Source of the DNA: Cryptomeria japonica
Lineage: Eukaryota; Streptophyta; Pinopsida; Cupressales; Cupressaceae
Assembly (NCBI RefSeq): GCF_030272615.1
Contig: NC_081408.1
Span: forward strand, 342,575,793-342,639,792
DNA: 64,000 nucleotides
Direction of reading: 5' to 3'
Each line of letters opens with the position of its first letter. The stretch's first letter is position 1. Both the position numbers and the translations under genes were made by a program. Positions 24,905 through 38,400 of the stretch are shown piece by piece. The notes under the pieces were generated by a model. The model worked only from the letters and a program-made list of their open reading frames with translations. It did no database searches and was not told the origin of the DNA.

Positions 24905-27154
24905 AGACAAACATAAAACAAATTTTACCACTCCTATAGGTGTGTTCACCTATAATAGAATGCCTTTTGGATTTATAATGAAGGAGCTACTTTGTGAAGG
25001 GAAATGTATTTAACTTTTGGGGACTTGAAGAACAAGACCATTGTAGATTATTTGGATGATTCGATAGTTTTCTCCAAAATAAGGGATAATCATCTATCTG
25101 ATATGGAGGTGGTTTTACAAAGATGCGGAGATTTTGGAATCTCTTTAAATCCTAGAAAGAGTATCTTTGCAGAAACTAAAGGGAAGTTATTTGGTCATAT
25201 TGTTTCCAAAGGGATAAGAATCAATCTTGAAAGAGTTAAGCCAATTCAACAATTAAGCTCCTTGTGTCACAAAGTAGTACAAGATCCTTTTTCATCCAAG
25301 TTAACTTTCTCAGGAGGTTTGTCCTTGAGTTTGTTAAACTCACCAGGCATATTGTGGAGATGATGAAAAATCAACTGACTTTCAAATGGAGTATAGATGG
25401 TAAGAAAAATTTTGAGAAAAATTAAGTAGCTATTGCTAACACTCTCGCTCTGGTACACCTTAATTTTGAAAAGTATTTCATCATTTATTTTTATGCATCT
25501 GAACATACCATTTCGGTCATCCTATTACAAAAGAATGAGCAAGAAATTGAGGCCCTAATTGCTTTCATGAGCATACCATTAAAGAAATATGAGCTAAATT
25601 ATTCCCCTATGGTGAAACATGCTTTTTCAATTGTCAAAGCTCTAAAGAATTTCAAATTTTATATCCTACATTCCCATTTTGTTGTTTTTATTCCTAACTC
25701 AACTGTAAAAAGTATATTGACTCATCAAGATATTGGTTGCAATAAAAGGGTGCTTGTGTAGCTAAAGTTCAAGAATATGATATTGATCTTAAACCTACCA
25801 ACTTGGTTAGGGGAAAGGGCCTATTTAAGATGATAGCTAAAAGAAAACCTGTTGAAGAAGAAAGTATACCACTCATATTATTCACAAGAACTGCTAATGA
25901 ATGGTTCTCTAATGCGGCATATATACTAAATTATGGTGAATGTCCATCTCATTTATCTACTAAAGAGAAGAGAAACTTGAAATTTAAGGCTAGTAGATAT
26001 GTCCTATGTGAAGGAAACTTGTATAAAAGGGGAGTGGATGGTACATTCTTGAGATGTGTAGATCAAGAGCAACAAAAGAAACGGCTAGAGGTATTTCATA
26101 ATGAAGCATGTATGGATCATTTGTTTGCATCTATGACAACTTTCAAAATCCTTCGCTAGAAATTTTACTAGCTAGGCATGTTTAAAGATGCTTATGATTG
26201 GGTATCTAAATATGAAAAGTGTATAAAATTCACCAATAGACTTCAGTTAGCTGCATTACCACTTATATTTGTGGTCATTGAAGATCCATTCTAACAATGG
26301 GGATTAGACTTTATTGGACCTATAAATCTTAATTCTAGTGTATGACACACCCATATTTTAACTGCTACAGATTACTTCACTAAATGGGTGGAAATTATCT
26401 TGGTAAAGAACACAACTTTTGAGGTGGTCATTAATTTCTTATAAGATAATTTCTTGGTGGGATTTGGGGTTCCTAAGAAGATAGTGGTTGATAATGCTAC
26501 TAGTTTTTCTTCCTCAAAATTTTCTCTTTTTTGCTATGATTATGGGATTAGTCTTGCCCACTCTTCAAATTATTATCACGAGGTAATGGGCAAGCCAAAT
26601 CAAGTAACAAAAATCTCATTTCTATTATAAAAAATTTGGTGGATGAAAATTAGAGGGGATGACACAAAACTATTTATGAAGCATTGTGGGTTGATAGAAC
26701 CATGCATAAGAGGGTAATTGGGATGTCCTTTTCAATTGCTTTATGGGACTAAATGTGTTTTACCTATCCCATTAGATTTATCAGCATTGAAGTTACAAAA
26801 ATACATGGAAGATGAGCAAATTTAGTCTTCATTGGAGAAGAGGATCAAGTACCTCATGGAGCTTGATGAGAAAAGGATAGAGTGGTTGACAGGATAACTA
26901 AACACCAAGAATCTGTAAGGAAGATTTTTTACAAAAGGGCTAGACAAAGGAAGTTTGTAGTTGGAAATTTAGTCATGTTGTGGGATTGAAGAAGGGAACC
27001 TAAAGGAGCTCACAAAAAAACTGACTCTCTATGGAAGGGACCATTTGTAATCAAATCAATGATTGGATATAATGCTTTTCATTTAGCATATCTTGATGGC
27101 ACATCATTGCCTCTTGCCTATAATTAGCAGGATATGGAATTGTATAATTGGTGA
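24905..27154 (+). pseudogene. Ty3/gypsy pol pseudogene (RT, RNase H, integrase)
   Basis: In order: RT from DKHKTNFTTP and NRMPFGF (24905-24980), the catalytic YLDD near 25050, then LNPRKSIF and GHIVSKGIRI. A degenerate RNase H follows (25440-25770, with YASEHTISVILLQ and PLKKYELNYSPM). Integrase has a zinc domain near 26090-26230 (H, H, then C in YEKC), a core with WGLDFIGP near 26295, VVDNATSF near 26490 and GNGQA near 26585, and a C-terminal WKGPFVIKS segment. RNase H passes directly to integrase with no second RNase H, so this is not a Tat element. Multiple stops and frameshifts disable it. The RT N-terminus is cut off by the LTR ending at 24904. Confidence 0.85.
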
Positions 27155-28364
27155 TCGAAGTCGCTAGTATGTTCCTTGTATTATAGTTTGTTGTTTTGTA
27201 GTGTTTAGGTTTTTGGTGTGACTTTATTTTTTCATTTATAAATAAGGCCTTTGGTCAAGTGTTCAGGATTCTTCGTGTCCTATTCAATCCTTGTCCCACT
27301 TCAGAGCCTTTTGTTACCATCCAATCTTTAAAAAAAATCATTCTTCCCTTTAAAGGTTTGTTCATGTGTTGCCCTTGTTTGTAAAATCTCATATAATTTT
27401 GCTAAGCCTTGGCTTGTAGTTGTCCTTCAACCAAGTTTTTAAACATGATCGACGAGTTCATGAGTTCTTGAGTCACCCAACCAACTAACCACCCAACTCA
27501 TTTTCAAGTGTGAACCTTTGTTGTTGGTCTTGTTTAGCTTTGAGTCCTTTGTAGTCAACAAGTCAGACTATTGGTAAATTTGTGCACCTTTCACTTGCAA
27601 TAATTCAAAGGTTCAAGAAATCGTCAACACCCCAATTCAATGTAAGTTTTCGCATTTCAAGATGCAGCCTTTACGAGGAAACCACAAGTACAACTTATTA
27701 ATAGTGATGAGGTAGCAAAAAGCATGGAATGTACTGGCATGATTTTTAAAAGGAAATGGTGGTACTTTCGCTACTAAAATTAAATAATTAAATTCTCCTC
27801 TCTTAAAGAAGGTGGCAACACTTGAGAAATTATTCATTCTCATTTGCAAGAGCTACTAGAGAAAAGTGTGGAGTCGTAACAAAAGAAGAAGAACTTGCAA
27901 AGCCATTTGAGAATAGGTTAGGTTTGAGTTTTCTTTTTTCTACATTGTTTCTTAATCCAGAAGTTAAAGTTTCCTTGATAGGGGAAGTGAGTACAAAGTT
28001 TTGGGGTTCTCATGAGTCAATGCAGTGAATTCTCTTCTAGATTTCTATAAAATTATTCTTTATCCATTAAAATCGTCAAAGCTCTTGCCCATTATCTTTT
28101 GTGTCTAAGACTTTAGCTCCAAATCTCTCTAATGTCACCTACAAAATAAGATGTGTTGGATGATACAAGGGATATTGCATTAGGTGACATGAGACTCCAT
28201 GAAATTGTTAGAAGAATGCAACAATAACCAATCTCTCCCATTGGGAGAAATATTGGTGAGAGTGGGCTTGTTAGTGCTAAGAGTTTTCCATCTGTTGTCT
28301 CGTGTCTTTAATTAATGGTCACTTGTGTCGACCATTACCACCTAGAGACTCAAGAAATTCAACC
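27155..28364. other. Spacer between gypsy pol and unknown ORF
   Basis: No recognisable domain. It could be the 3' untranslated part of the gypsy element to its left, with the unknown ORF at 28365 as a sense-strand extra ORF of the same element, but no 3' LTR could be delimited. A TATAAATAAGG motif lies near 27236. Confidence 0.4.
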
Positions 28365-30741
28365 CTTCAATGACTCTATTATTGTGAAAATTGATTTCTA
28401 AGGATATCTCCCAAGTGTTGAAGCTACCTAACCAAGAATAGTTCATGGACTTGTTGATCAAGTTGGGTTGGGAATATTTTAGTGATAAAAAGGATTGGTG
28501 TCTTAATCGTATTGCTAGACGCAGGTTGAAGAAAGAAAGAAAGGGCAAGTCTAGGCCCCCCTCACATATCAAGAGGGATATTTTCAAAAAATAAATATAT
28601 GATGCAATTACCCTATTGCACCATGTGGTTGGGAGTGCAGAGTCTAAAGAATATCATTTTCTGGATATGCCAGTTTAACATGGTCATTTGTGGTTAAAAT
28701 CTGTATACTAATTGGGATAAAATAATAAGTAGTCATTTGCATGAGAGGCTAGCCAACTATAGAAGAAGGGGATCATTCCATGTGTGTTCCCTATTGATCT
28801 ATATTCTTGCAAAAAGGGAAGTTGTCTGGCCTGGACTGCAGACTTTGAACTCCATAACTAAGGACACCCTCGTGTATGAATATTTCCCACAATTGCAAGT
28901 GAAAATAGGTATGGAAAACTACCTCTATGTCGACACCTTCCTATGGGCCATGATCAAGAGAATTAAAGGGTCACTTGAGAGGAGAACTTATCCAAAAGAC
29001 GCAACCCCGATAACTCAATATGGGAACTTTTTCATCCAGTTTGAAAAATTCTATTACATAAGAATTGGGGGTTGTGAAAATGCCTCACTTAAATTGTCGA
29101 GGTACACCTCAAATTATTTTGTGTTTTTAGAAGTTTGCTATCACATGGTGAGAGTAAATGTTAAGTATGTTGCAATGAATAAAAAGGGATACTCTTTCCC
29201 CATCTACCTTGCTGAGTTTTCATGTAAAAATAATGAAGTTGGGAAGACTACACAAAAGATTTTGTCTTATTTTAACTTTCAATTCTTCTCACCGAGGCCA
29301 AATTCTAATAAAAAGGGATTTTTTTAGAAATATTTTTTAATGGAGTGAGTACATATGAGCATAAGCCTCATTTGGAGGACTATTGGGAGAATTTTACGGA
29401 CAAGAGAGAGGTTCAAAGGAGAGATTGGATGAGATTGATAGTGGATCAAATTAGGGCTTTCAATCTGCCATTGCCAATATCTAAAAATTGGATAGATGAT
29501 GACTTTGAAATAATCAACAAAGCATACCAAAATATTTCCCTCAGTTCTCTACCCGAATTCTAGTGGTTTGACAAGGAAATCACTAACATTAATGGTAGGA
29601 CCTCCTGTGTGATACAAATAATGAAAAGATGGATGGAAAAGAAAACAAAAGAACATGTGGACTCTTCTTCAATGAAAGGGACCCCAAGCAATGAGAAAAG
29701 TGCACCTTAGGGCCTCAATGTTTCAAAGGCTCCAACTAGCTCAACCTTCACTACTCAATGAGCTAGACCTTCACAATCAGGAGGAGATGGGAAACAACCT
29801 CTAGATAATAGAAAGATGAAGGCCCCCTGTGAAGAAAATGCATCCACTCCATCCAAAGGAAGGTCAGAGCAAAAAGGTAACATTCCTACTCCTCCATTAA
29901 CTAGAAAGTTGTCTACTCCTCATGTTAATACTCCAGATAGTGATACCCTTATCTTCAACTAGATTGGTAAAGATAGCTCTTTCATTGAGACTTCTAATTG
30001 TTCCATACTTGATGAATCCGCACCATTGTCTATGCTCAATTGTCGAGAAAAGTAAAAATATTGAATGTGGATTTACAAAGCATTAAAAAGAAAATAAATA
30101 GCTTATTAATTTTTTTTAGGGAATTGCAAGAAATAACGAAAATGCATTCAGTTGTTCTAATCACCAAAGGGATCATCAGTGACCCTAAATAAAATGAAGT
30201 TGTGGTCTAGATTGATATGCTATAATGGAATATTTTTATTCTTAAAGAGTTAGACATTTAACTAAGGTCAAGCCTGACACACTTTCACTCTAACTTAAAT
30301 GAACTAACAAATAATTTTACAATCTTAGGGGTAAATTTCTTAGAAGAAGACAGGGAGAAAATGCTTGGAAGCACTAATGTGAAACAAAAATTTAAAGCGA
30401 GGTTGAATCAGGAGCTATTCTCTACAAAAACGCTAAGCAAGAATTCACTAGAGGCGATAGGAAGTATGGTGCTTTACCTAAGTTTATTAAAAAATGATGT
30501 TAACGATATGTGTTAGAAGTTGATGGAAATAGACAGGGAGATCAATAAGTGAAGATTGAGGGTCAACATTACTAGTGGTCCTAACACCAAATAGTTGGCA
30601 ATGATCATTTCAAGATACAAAGCACACATAGCTAGAGTGAGGGTGCAAGTGGAGTATGAAGGATAGGGAGAAGGAGTGACAAAGGAAGCACAACAAGGAG
30701 AACAAGGAGTAGAAGATGAGGAGGTGATCCAAATCAATTGA
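28365..30741 (+). pseudogene. Long degenerate ORF of unknown function
   Basis: A protein of roughly 790 codons is readable on the plus strand across a few frameshifts, with most breaks being stops where Trp or Gln is expected. The N-terminal part (28370-28680) is basic (RIARRRLKKERKG). The central part (28737-29327) is the best preserved, with HERLANYRRRGSFHV, LAKREVVWPGLQTL and MIKRIKGSLERRTYP. After 29550 comes a Ser/Thr/Pro-rich linker. The C-terminal part (30060-30741) is helical with a charged, Gln/Glu-rich end. It resembles multicopy ORFs I associate with gymnosperm repeats, from memory only. I recognise no enzymatic motif. It may be a retroelement extra ORF or a captured host gene. Confidence 0.55.
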
Positions 30742-32304
30742 TTTTATTTTAATTATGTTTAATTAATTTCTTTTCAAAATCAAAAGCAAAAATAACTTTA
30801 GGCTTTGGAGGGCCATTTCTTTATTTAATTTAAAACTTTAAGTTTCTCTTTGAAATGGTCGTCTTCAAGAGACCATTAGTTTGAAGATAGTTACTTAGTG
30901 ATTAACTATATATTCTAAATGAATGGCAATGAATAAGAATTCTTGGCTATTTTCTAAAGGTATTGAGACTCTTTGTTAGATATCAATATTAAGTTATCTA
31001 AATGAATTTTCGGAGATGGTAAAATTTGTGTTATGGTGGATGAATGGTTTTTTCTTCTTATGTTGAATATGTTGTTGTTTTGATAGCTTATTTGGTATCG
31101 ATTAAGTGCTCTTATATAGCGTTATTTATGCACATTGTTGTGGATGATTTGTCTTTGAACAAGTAATATAGTAATGTTTATTTTGGAGGTATAAATTTCA
31201 TTGTTGTGGTGTAGAATCTTTGTATTCTATTATGTTTAATAAGTTTTGATTATTTCCTTTCAAAGCTTTCTGGTTAAAATCTACACATTTACCTGTTTTA
31301 TAGTTAAAAGCACACGTGGTTTACATTCATTGTACATTTTCTGAAGGTAGTTGTGCCTTGTAAAACAATCAGAGAGGTGGTGTAAAATATCATCTCAACT
31401 AGTAGTTTAGTTTGCCATTTGTATGGGCGAGATAATATAGAGTGAAGTGGCAAATCTATAAACTAACAACAAATAATTTTCTACTACAAATAATATTTTA
31501 ATAAAATAAATTTTAAGCTTAAATTTGTCTAATGTATATAAGTTAATTTTAAATTTTACATTTAATATTTTTATAAAATTAAATTACTGTACAATTAAAT
31601 TTAAAAACAAAATATTATTTATCACTTTAAATAATTCAATTTATTTTTTCAATTTAAAAAATTAATAAAATTATTCTTATTTAAGTTTGATTATATATCT
31701 ACATATGATTGTTGAAAATAATTTTAAATTGATTTTTAGAAGATTATAAAGTATACTTTTATATCTCAATTTTAATTATAAATTATAATGAAAAATAAAG
31801 TTCTAACAATATTAATTCAATTAATAGTGTAAGATATTTTTATGAATTGCATATTATTTATATGAATTTATTAGTTTCTAATATAGAATAAGATTGAAAT
31901 CAGAATTCATTATTTTGTTGTGATATATTTTATTTTGACTTTTCCAAAGTAAAATACATTTTGTTTTTAACTTTTCAAGCTTCTTTCACACTCTTTGATG
32001 AACCATTCTATTTTACTTAATGTAGTACTTGTCGGGTATATGCTTTTTGAAACAAGAATATAGGACAATGCTATGCAATACGATAGTATCTGAGGATCAT
32101 TGCACAAAGTCGTTATTATATAGCATTTAATTTAATAAAATATTATAGTCATATATATAGTATTCTCAAACTCTTCAAGAGATGATTCTTTAATATTCAT
32201 AATAATGAGTAAAATAGAATTGTTGATATTTACCAAACACTCTCTTACATAATAACATTTTGCAGGATTAGTCAACTTTTATAGGCCATGGCTATAATAT
32301 TAAT
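30742..32304. other. Very AT-rich spacer
   Basis: No gene-like frame. 31480-31870 is dominated by A/T runs. The 5' end of the Helitron that follows may lie in or just after this region, but no unambiguous TC-start was found. Confidence 0.5.
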
Positions 32305-32618
32305 CATAGATGCAATTAAAAATATCCATGATGGGAACTTGGGCTTGAAACTTCACGTGCAAATATTATCTATTTCAAATTTTAGTCAAGGGCATGAACG
32401 CGAAAATCAATAGAAGGTATAAATATCTAATGGAGTCTATAAACAAAAAGCCTCATTACCTCATAGATGCAATTAAAAATATCCATGATGGGAACTTGGG
32501 CTTGAAACTTCACGTGCAAATATTATCTATTTCAAATTTTAGCCAAGGGCATGAACGCGAAAATCAATAGAAGGTATAAATATCTAATGGAGTCTATAAA
32601 CAAAAAGCCTCATTACCT
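32305..32618. repeat. 157-bp tandem duplication
   Basis: Two nearly identical 157-bp units start at 32305 and 32462. Only a T/C difference (AGTCAAGG vs AGCCAAGG) is obvious. The unit contains the GC-containing words TTCACGTGCAA and GAACGCGAAAATC. The high identity makes it far younger than the decayed genes beside it. It lies 300 bp upstream of the RPA-like gene. Confidence 0.92.
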
Positions 32619-32917
32619 CATAAATACGATCATTGTATAGTTTCTAAAGAAATCATAGTTGCATTAGTAATAGAACTATTATTTAATGTAATTATCCCAA
32701 ATTGAGTGGGTCTCGATGAGTAAAGCAATTTGATCTTTTCAATAAAAAATTATGTTATTTTTTCAACTTGTACCTTCTATTAGTAATATTTACTCTTGAA
32801 CTACGATTGTAAAGGTGGTTTGTGATTCTGAAGCTTGAGATCGTCTCTATAGGCCAATATTTAATTGGTGAGAATGTTCCATTTTATATAGAAAAAGAGC
32901 ACCATATAGAATAGGCA

Positions 32918-34380
32918 ATGGAAAATTCCTCAAATTCACATAGAGTGACAACTCCTCAAAGAATATTATTCGGTGTAAATCTCTCTCAAAGTAGAAAAGA
33001 GGCGTCAATCACGATTACACCTATTAAAATTTTGAGACCATCTTAAACAAGATGGACTATCAAAGGTGGAGTGACTATAAAAAAGGATAACCACCAATAT
33101 AACACCAAAAAAGGTGTTGGTCATTTTTTTAGCTTTGACATCATATATAAAGAAGGAACTGAAACATGTGTCACTTGTTTCAATGAATTTGTTGATCTTC
33201 ATTATCAAAATATCCATATTGGAGAAACCTGTACATTATTTGACAGCATAGTAAAGACTGCTAATAAACTTTTACAACAAGTTAAATAGTGGCCTGAAAA
33301 TTTATTAGTCGATAGAATCAAAGGTCACTCTTTGTGAAGATGATGTTTCTATTCCAAAACACCAATTTTTATTTGCATGTATCAATAAAATTACAAAAAA
33401 GAGTAGCAATTTGATTGTTGATGCCATTGGAATTGTCACTTGTGTCAATTCAAGCTCAATAATTAGGAGAAGAGATGGAACAAAGGTGCTTAGACACACC
33501 ATATCATTGTTGGACATGTCTAAGACAGCTATAGATATCACTCTATGGGGTGCAACAATGGAGAGGGAAGGTAGCTAACTTTGACAAAAGTATCACTAGC
33601 AAGAAACAATAGTTCTCACTATCAAGAACGGTCGAGTTTGTGAATACAATGGAAAGGTGTCAAGCACATCAAATGCTACCAACTTATTTATAGACCTTGA
33701 TATAGAAGAGATAGAATAATTAAAAACTTGGTTCGAGCAAAGTGGTTCTAGCATTGAATCACCTTGAACAAAAATTTATTGGCACACCTACACTTGAAAC
33801 AAGAATGACAATTAGTGATATTCGAGAATTTTTTTTGCATAGAACACATCACCTCTAGTATACACTAAACACAACAATAATATTCATCAAATCTAATTTA
33901 TTTTTTCTATCCAGCATGTCCTAATCAAACAAGTGGAAAATAATGCAAGAAAATATTGGTACAAAATGGAGATAAAAAATGGTATTGCTGAAAGTATCAC
34001 AAAGCACTTGCTTCTTGTAATTACAGGTACATTCTTCAAATAAAGTTACAAGACCACACAAATACACTATGGCCAATTGCATTCAATGATGGAGGCAATA
34101 CAACTCATGGAAATGGTTGTAGAAAAGTTATATCCCCTACAGTTTGAGGATGGCGTAGAAACAGATACTCAAGGAAATTAGAGATGTGTTGTACAAACAA
34201 TACCTATTCACATTAACATGTAGAAATTAAATATACAACAATGAGGAACATTTGAAGGCAACTATCACTAAATTTGAGCAATTCGACTTCACTGCAAAGA
34301 GAAAAATCTTACTTTCCAAGATGAAAGAAATGTGCAACGACAAGAATGACCAACCACAAGATCAATAGATCATATTGTAA
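32918..34380 (+). pseudogene. RPA1-like single-strand DNA-binding protein of a Helitron
   Basis: From an ATG at 32918 the frame gives a short leader, then ITPIKILRPS and RWTIKGGVT, the start of an RPA70 OB fold. GHFFSFDIIYKEG and CFNEFVDLHYQNIHIGE follow, ending the first OB fold. After a frameshift near 33330 the second OB fold is readable (IVDAIGIVTCVN, LRHTISLLDMS, AIDITLWG). A weaker C-terminal half runs to about 34380. Plant Helitrons often carry RPA1-like genes next to Rep-helicase, and a Rep-helicase follows on the same strand. RPA proteins bind ssDNA; a role in rolling-circle transposition is presumed. A CAA-to-TAA stop at about 33043 and later frameshifts make it non-functional. Confidence 0.8.
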
Positions 34381-35400
34381 GACAATAGTACATAATATGG
34401 TTTTGTTTGAGCAACAAAATGTAAACATTCGTTTATAAATATGTATATGTAAATTGCTAAAAGCAAATCTCCAAACACATGTCCATTGTCTAAATTCAAA
34501 TAGAAATATGTAAGTTGTTATGTTTACATTTTCAAGCACATGTCATATATATTAGTAAAAATGTGAAGTTGACACCCCTTCAATATTACACATTTCAATT
34601 ATAATTGTAACAATTATATTATAGTAAAATGAATCTAAAAATGTGTATATGTTTTCTTACGTCTATATATAGGTGAAATCTACTTCTTTCAACATTGTAG
34701 GCCTCACTTATTTTCAGATGATGTAATCTACAACCATCTCAATACTTCACTCTAATCATTATTAAAATCTTAGAACTAAGATTTCTAGCATACAGGTGTA
34801 AAGATGACTAAATATATGTTATTATTATTATTTGACACATATATGAACTTTAATTATCTATTTGCTAATGCAATTGGGTTGCTCCAATAAGAAATCGTAT
34901 GCTCTTAGCTTAAAATACCTTTCCACAATTTTGTTGAATTGTGTCAAGCAGATTAAATTAGAAACAATATGTGTGTGTTTAGATGCATAAATATGCAAAA
35001 TGTGCTTCTTTCAACATTGCAATCTTTATCTGTGTTATGTTGATGCCATGTATAATTGTTTTAGTGCCTTTATATTGCGCTTATTAGTAATTCAGCCTAA
35101 CATTTCTAAAATACAGATGATGGACTCCTATAATGAGAAAAATCAACTAGAGATCAAAAGACAACAAACTTGAAAAATAATTTGAGATTACATTGCCCAC
35201 CATAAAGAAGAGATAATTGCCAGAAGGAAAATAAAAAACTACAACAAAGCCAATCTGACCCTCAACAAACAAAAGCCCAAAGGCTACAAGATTGTGAGAA
35301 AAGTCGAGATTACTATGTTCATCATAAAGAGGAAATAATTGCAAAAAAATACATTAGACATTTAGAGAAACAAACATAGCAATATCAACATATGCAAACA
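34381..35400. other. Spacer inside the Helitron
   Basis: AT-rich sequence between the RPA-like and Rep-helicase genes, with no supported coding frame. It may hold the Rep-helicase promoter, but no convincing box stands out. Confidence 0.5.
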
Positions 35401-38400
35401 CAATACACAAAACATGGAACATCATTCAACAACAATGCTAACTTCATGGCAGCAATGAAAAGATTTTGACAAAAAAATAGATGCACTCTCCAATCAAAAA
35501 ACATGCATCATATGCAAGAAATGTCACTTGGACATGCTTCTCCATTTATCGGATACAAATGCTACTTGCAAAAGATGTTTTAACAAGAGAAGCATACATA
35601 GATTCTCCTCACTCAACAACATAGACCCAAGAGAACAACCAACTATGTTGAAAAGATTGACCCAAGTGGAGGAAATGCTTATTACTAGAGTAAACCCAAG
35701 GCTACAAGTAACCCACACTCTTGGAGCCCAATATAAAAATAGTGGTCACATGATTAGCTTCCCACAAGTTATCAAGAACATTGCAAAAGTTCTTCCATGA
35801 AGGATAGAAGACCCAGATGTACTCATAGTTTTAAGACTACACATAGAAGGCCATTTTTTATGATTGTTATGCAAGTAGAAGTTACATTAGAGAAGCATTA
35901 CAATATAAAGTGAAATGTAACCCTTTCTATAATGATGTTGTCATAAGTGTTGACAACTTCGCTCAAATTCTTGAAGTAAGAATAAATATTTCAAACATGT
36001 TGCACAAAATTGTAACTAGCAAAGATATAGTGGTACCAAATGATGGGAATGACATTGATTAAGATGATATTAAGAATAACACAATACACATGTCATCGTT
36101 CACGGCTAAGTTGCCAAACAGACGTCATGAATTAGAAATTATTAAGCAAACATTGGATCTTGAGGAAAACATAAATAACATTATAGATTGGTCTTGGATG
36201 AACTCATCACCAATAAACAAATACAGTACCGAAGGCTTCCTTGATATGGCATTTCTGATACTTTTTCCAAATGGAATTGCACTACAAATGAAACCATGGA
36301 TTAGGAAAGTTCAAATGCATGGGTATGCACTACACTTGATGAGATTTCATGACCAAATATTTGGAAAACATCCAAGGTTTCACTATTTTATGTATAATCT
36401 TATGATGTGACATTGTAACCAAGGGCTTGTAGCAATTTTCATAAAAAATAAAAAAAGCAGAAGAAAACATACCAATGACTATTGACTACGCACACTTGAA
36501 AAATCTCCTTGACACACAATTAACTGAAGATCCCATGCACTTTGGATCTTCAATGTGGGGCACAAGACCATATTGAAATAAGTGTCAATGTGAACTAGCA
36601 AATATGATCAAGCAAATAAGGTCTCCCACTTTGTTTTTCACATGAAGTGCACCAGACACAAAGTGTTTGGATCAACAATGATTGCTCTCAAATGAAATAT
36701 AGTGGAAATGCAAAACAAATAAATAACAGTTAGAAAATGTAATCAATAACCCCCATACCACGTCGTTATACCTACATCAATGATTCACAATCTTTCGTGA
36801 AGAAGTCATTAAGAAAATTCTTGGTGCAAAAGTTTACTAGTATAGATATGAATGACAACATCAAGGAACTACACATGTGCATTGATTACTCTTGCTCCAA
36901 AATGCACCAAACATGGATGAAATTGATTGGGAGCATCGTAGAAGTTTAACAAGAAAGAACATTCTTTGATAAGTACATCAATGCTTGGGACCCCTGTGTT
37001 GCATCACACATAAGCAACACAATATACCAACCTCCACTAGATGATTCATGCTTTCTAAACACAATTAAGATATTTTCTACAGACCCCTCTCATGACTACG
37101 AAGAGATAATCAACTATGTCCAGAGGCACACAGAATGTAGAGAGGAATCATGCTTACACAAGAAGGGGACAAAAATAGAGTGTCGATACAAAGCTGCATG
37201 GAAATAAAAATTATATCTACCTTATCATGTGACAATAATGGGAAGAAACAATATGAACTTGCAAGGAATGACAACAGGATAAACATACACAATCTAGAAA
37301 TGATTTTGATATGGAGAGTCAACATAGATTGCCAGCCAATTATATCATGAGCACTTGTACTAAAATACATTCCAAGTACGTATCAAAAGTAGTGAGAGAA
37401 TCTAAGTCTTATACTAGTATGTTAACAAGAATATCTACAACCCACAAAATAGATGACCCAACCTTCATAGCATATCAAAAATTCATGACAAAGATTGTAG
37501 CAGAGTGTGATATAGGAGTATAAGAAACATGTCATATGCTTAAAAAATTATCGCTCATTGTTTGCAATCAACCTTTCACATTTTTGAATGTTAGATAAAA
37601 AGTGTTCCATCAAATTACAAGAACATATGAAAGATAACTTCAATCTAGCCACCTACATTCCTTCATTAATCGACCTTCGAAATTGGAGATGATAACACTA
37701 CTTGAATTTGTGATATCTTACTCTTATTTTGCAAGTTGCAAAGGATGTGAATGGAAAGAGAGAGAAGTTAAATAAATTATCAATGTTTTCCCAAAGTTCT
37801 ACAACATCACAAAGGAGGACTCAAATCACTGAGATGAACACAAGGGACAAAACATAACTAAATGAATGGGAATCATTTTCATAAATGTGCTCCTCAAACA
37901 ATTCCAACCTAAATGAACTTGATATGTTCAACAAGCGCGTGTTTGATAACAACATCAAATGGGATCAACTTATGGTGCCCCAAGAGCTTCATGAAATCAC
38001 CACACAATTCATAAACATGAAGAGGGCATGCAACCAAGAAGAGACCATGACAAACAACTTTGATGTCCTAGACTACACTATCCTCAAAACAAAAACTAGC
38101 ACTCATAATTATTATTGACCATAGTGACTTCCCTTAGATAAACCATTGCATATGATCATTCAAGGAATGACAGGTACAAGGAAATACTACCTAATTGCTT
38201 GTATAATAAAAGCACTCAAAAGTAAGAGACCACACCAAAAAAGACATGAGCTCACATTAGCTCCTTCAGGGGTTGTTTTATTTAACATGCATGCATCAAC
38301 TATGCATTCAATGCTTCATATTCCTATCAAAGAAATGCACCCACTACAGGAACAAGCATCAACAACATTTCAAGAAGAGATGGAACACATAAGATACATG

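Noticed and set aside
24257-24909. Target-site duplication for the LTR fragment in the gypsy RT
   Set aside because: The best candidates (GAACA vs AGACA) do not match, and the left LTR edge is uncertain.
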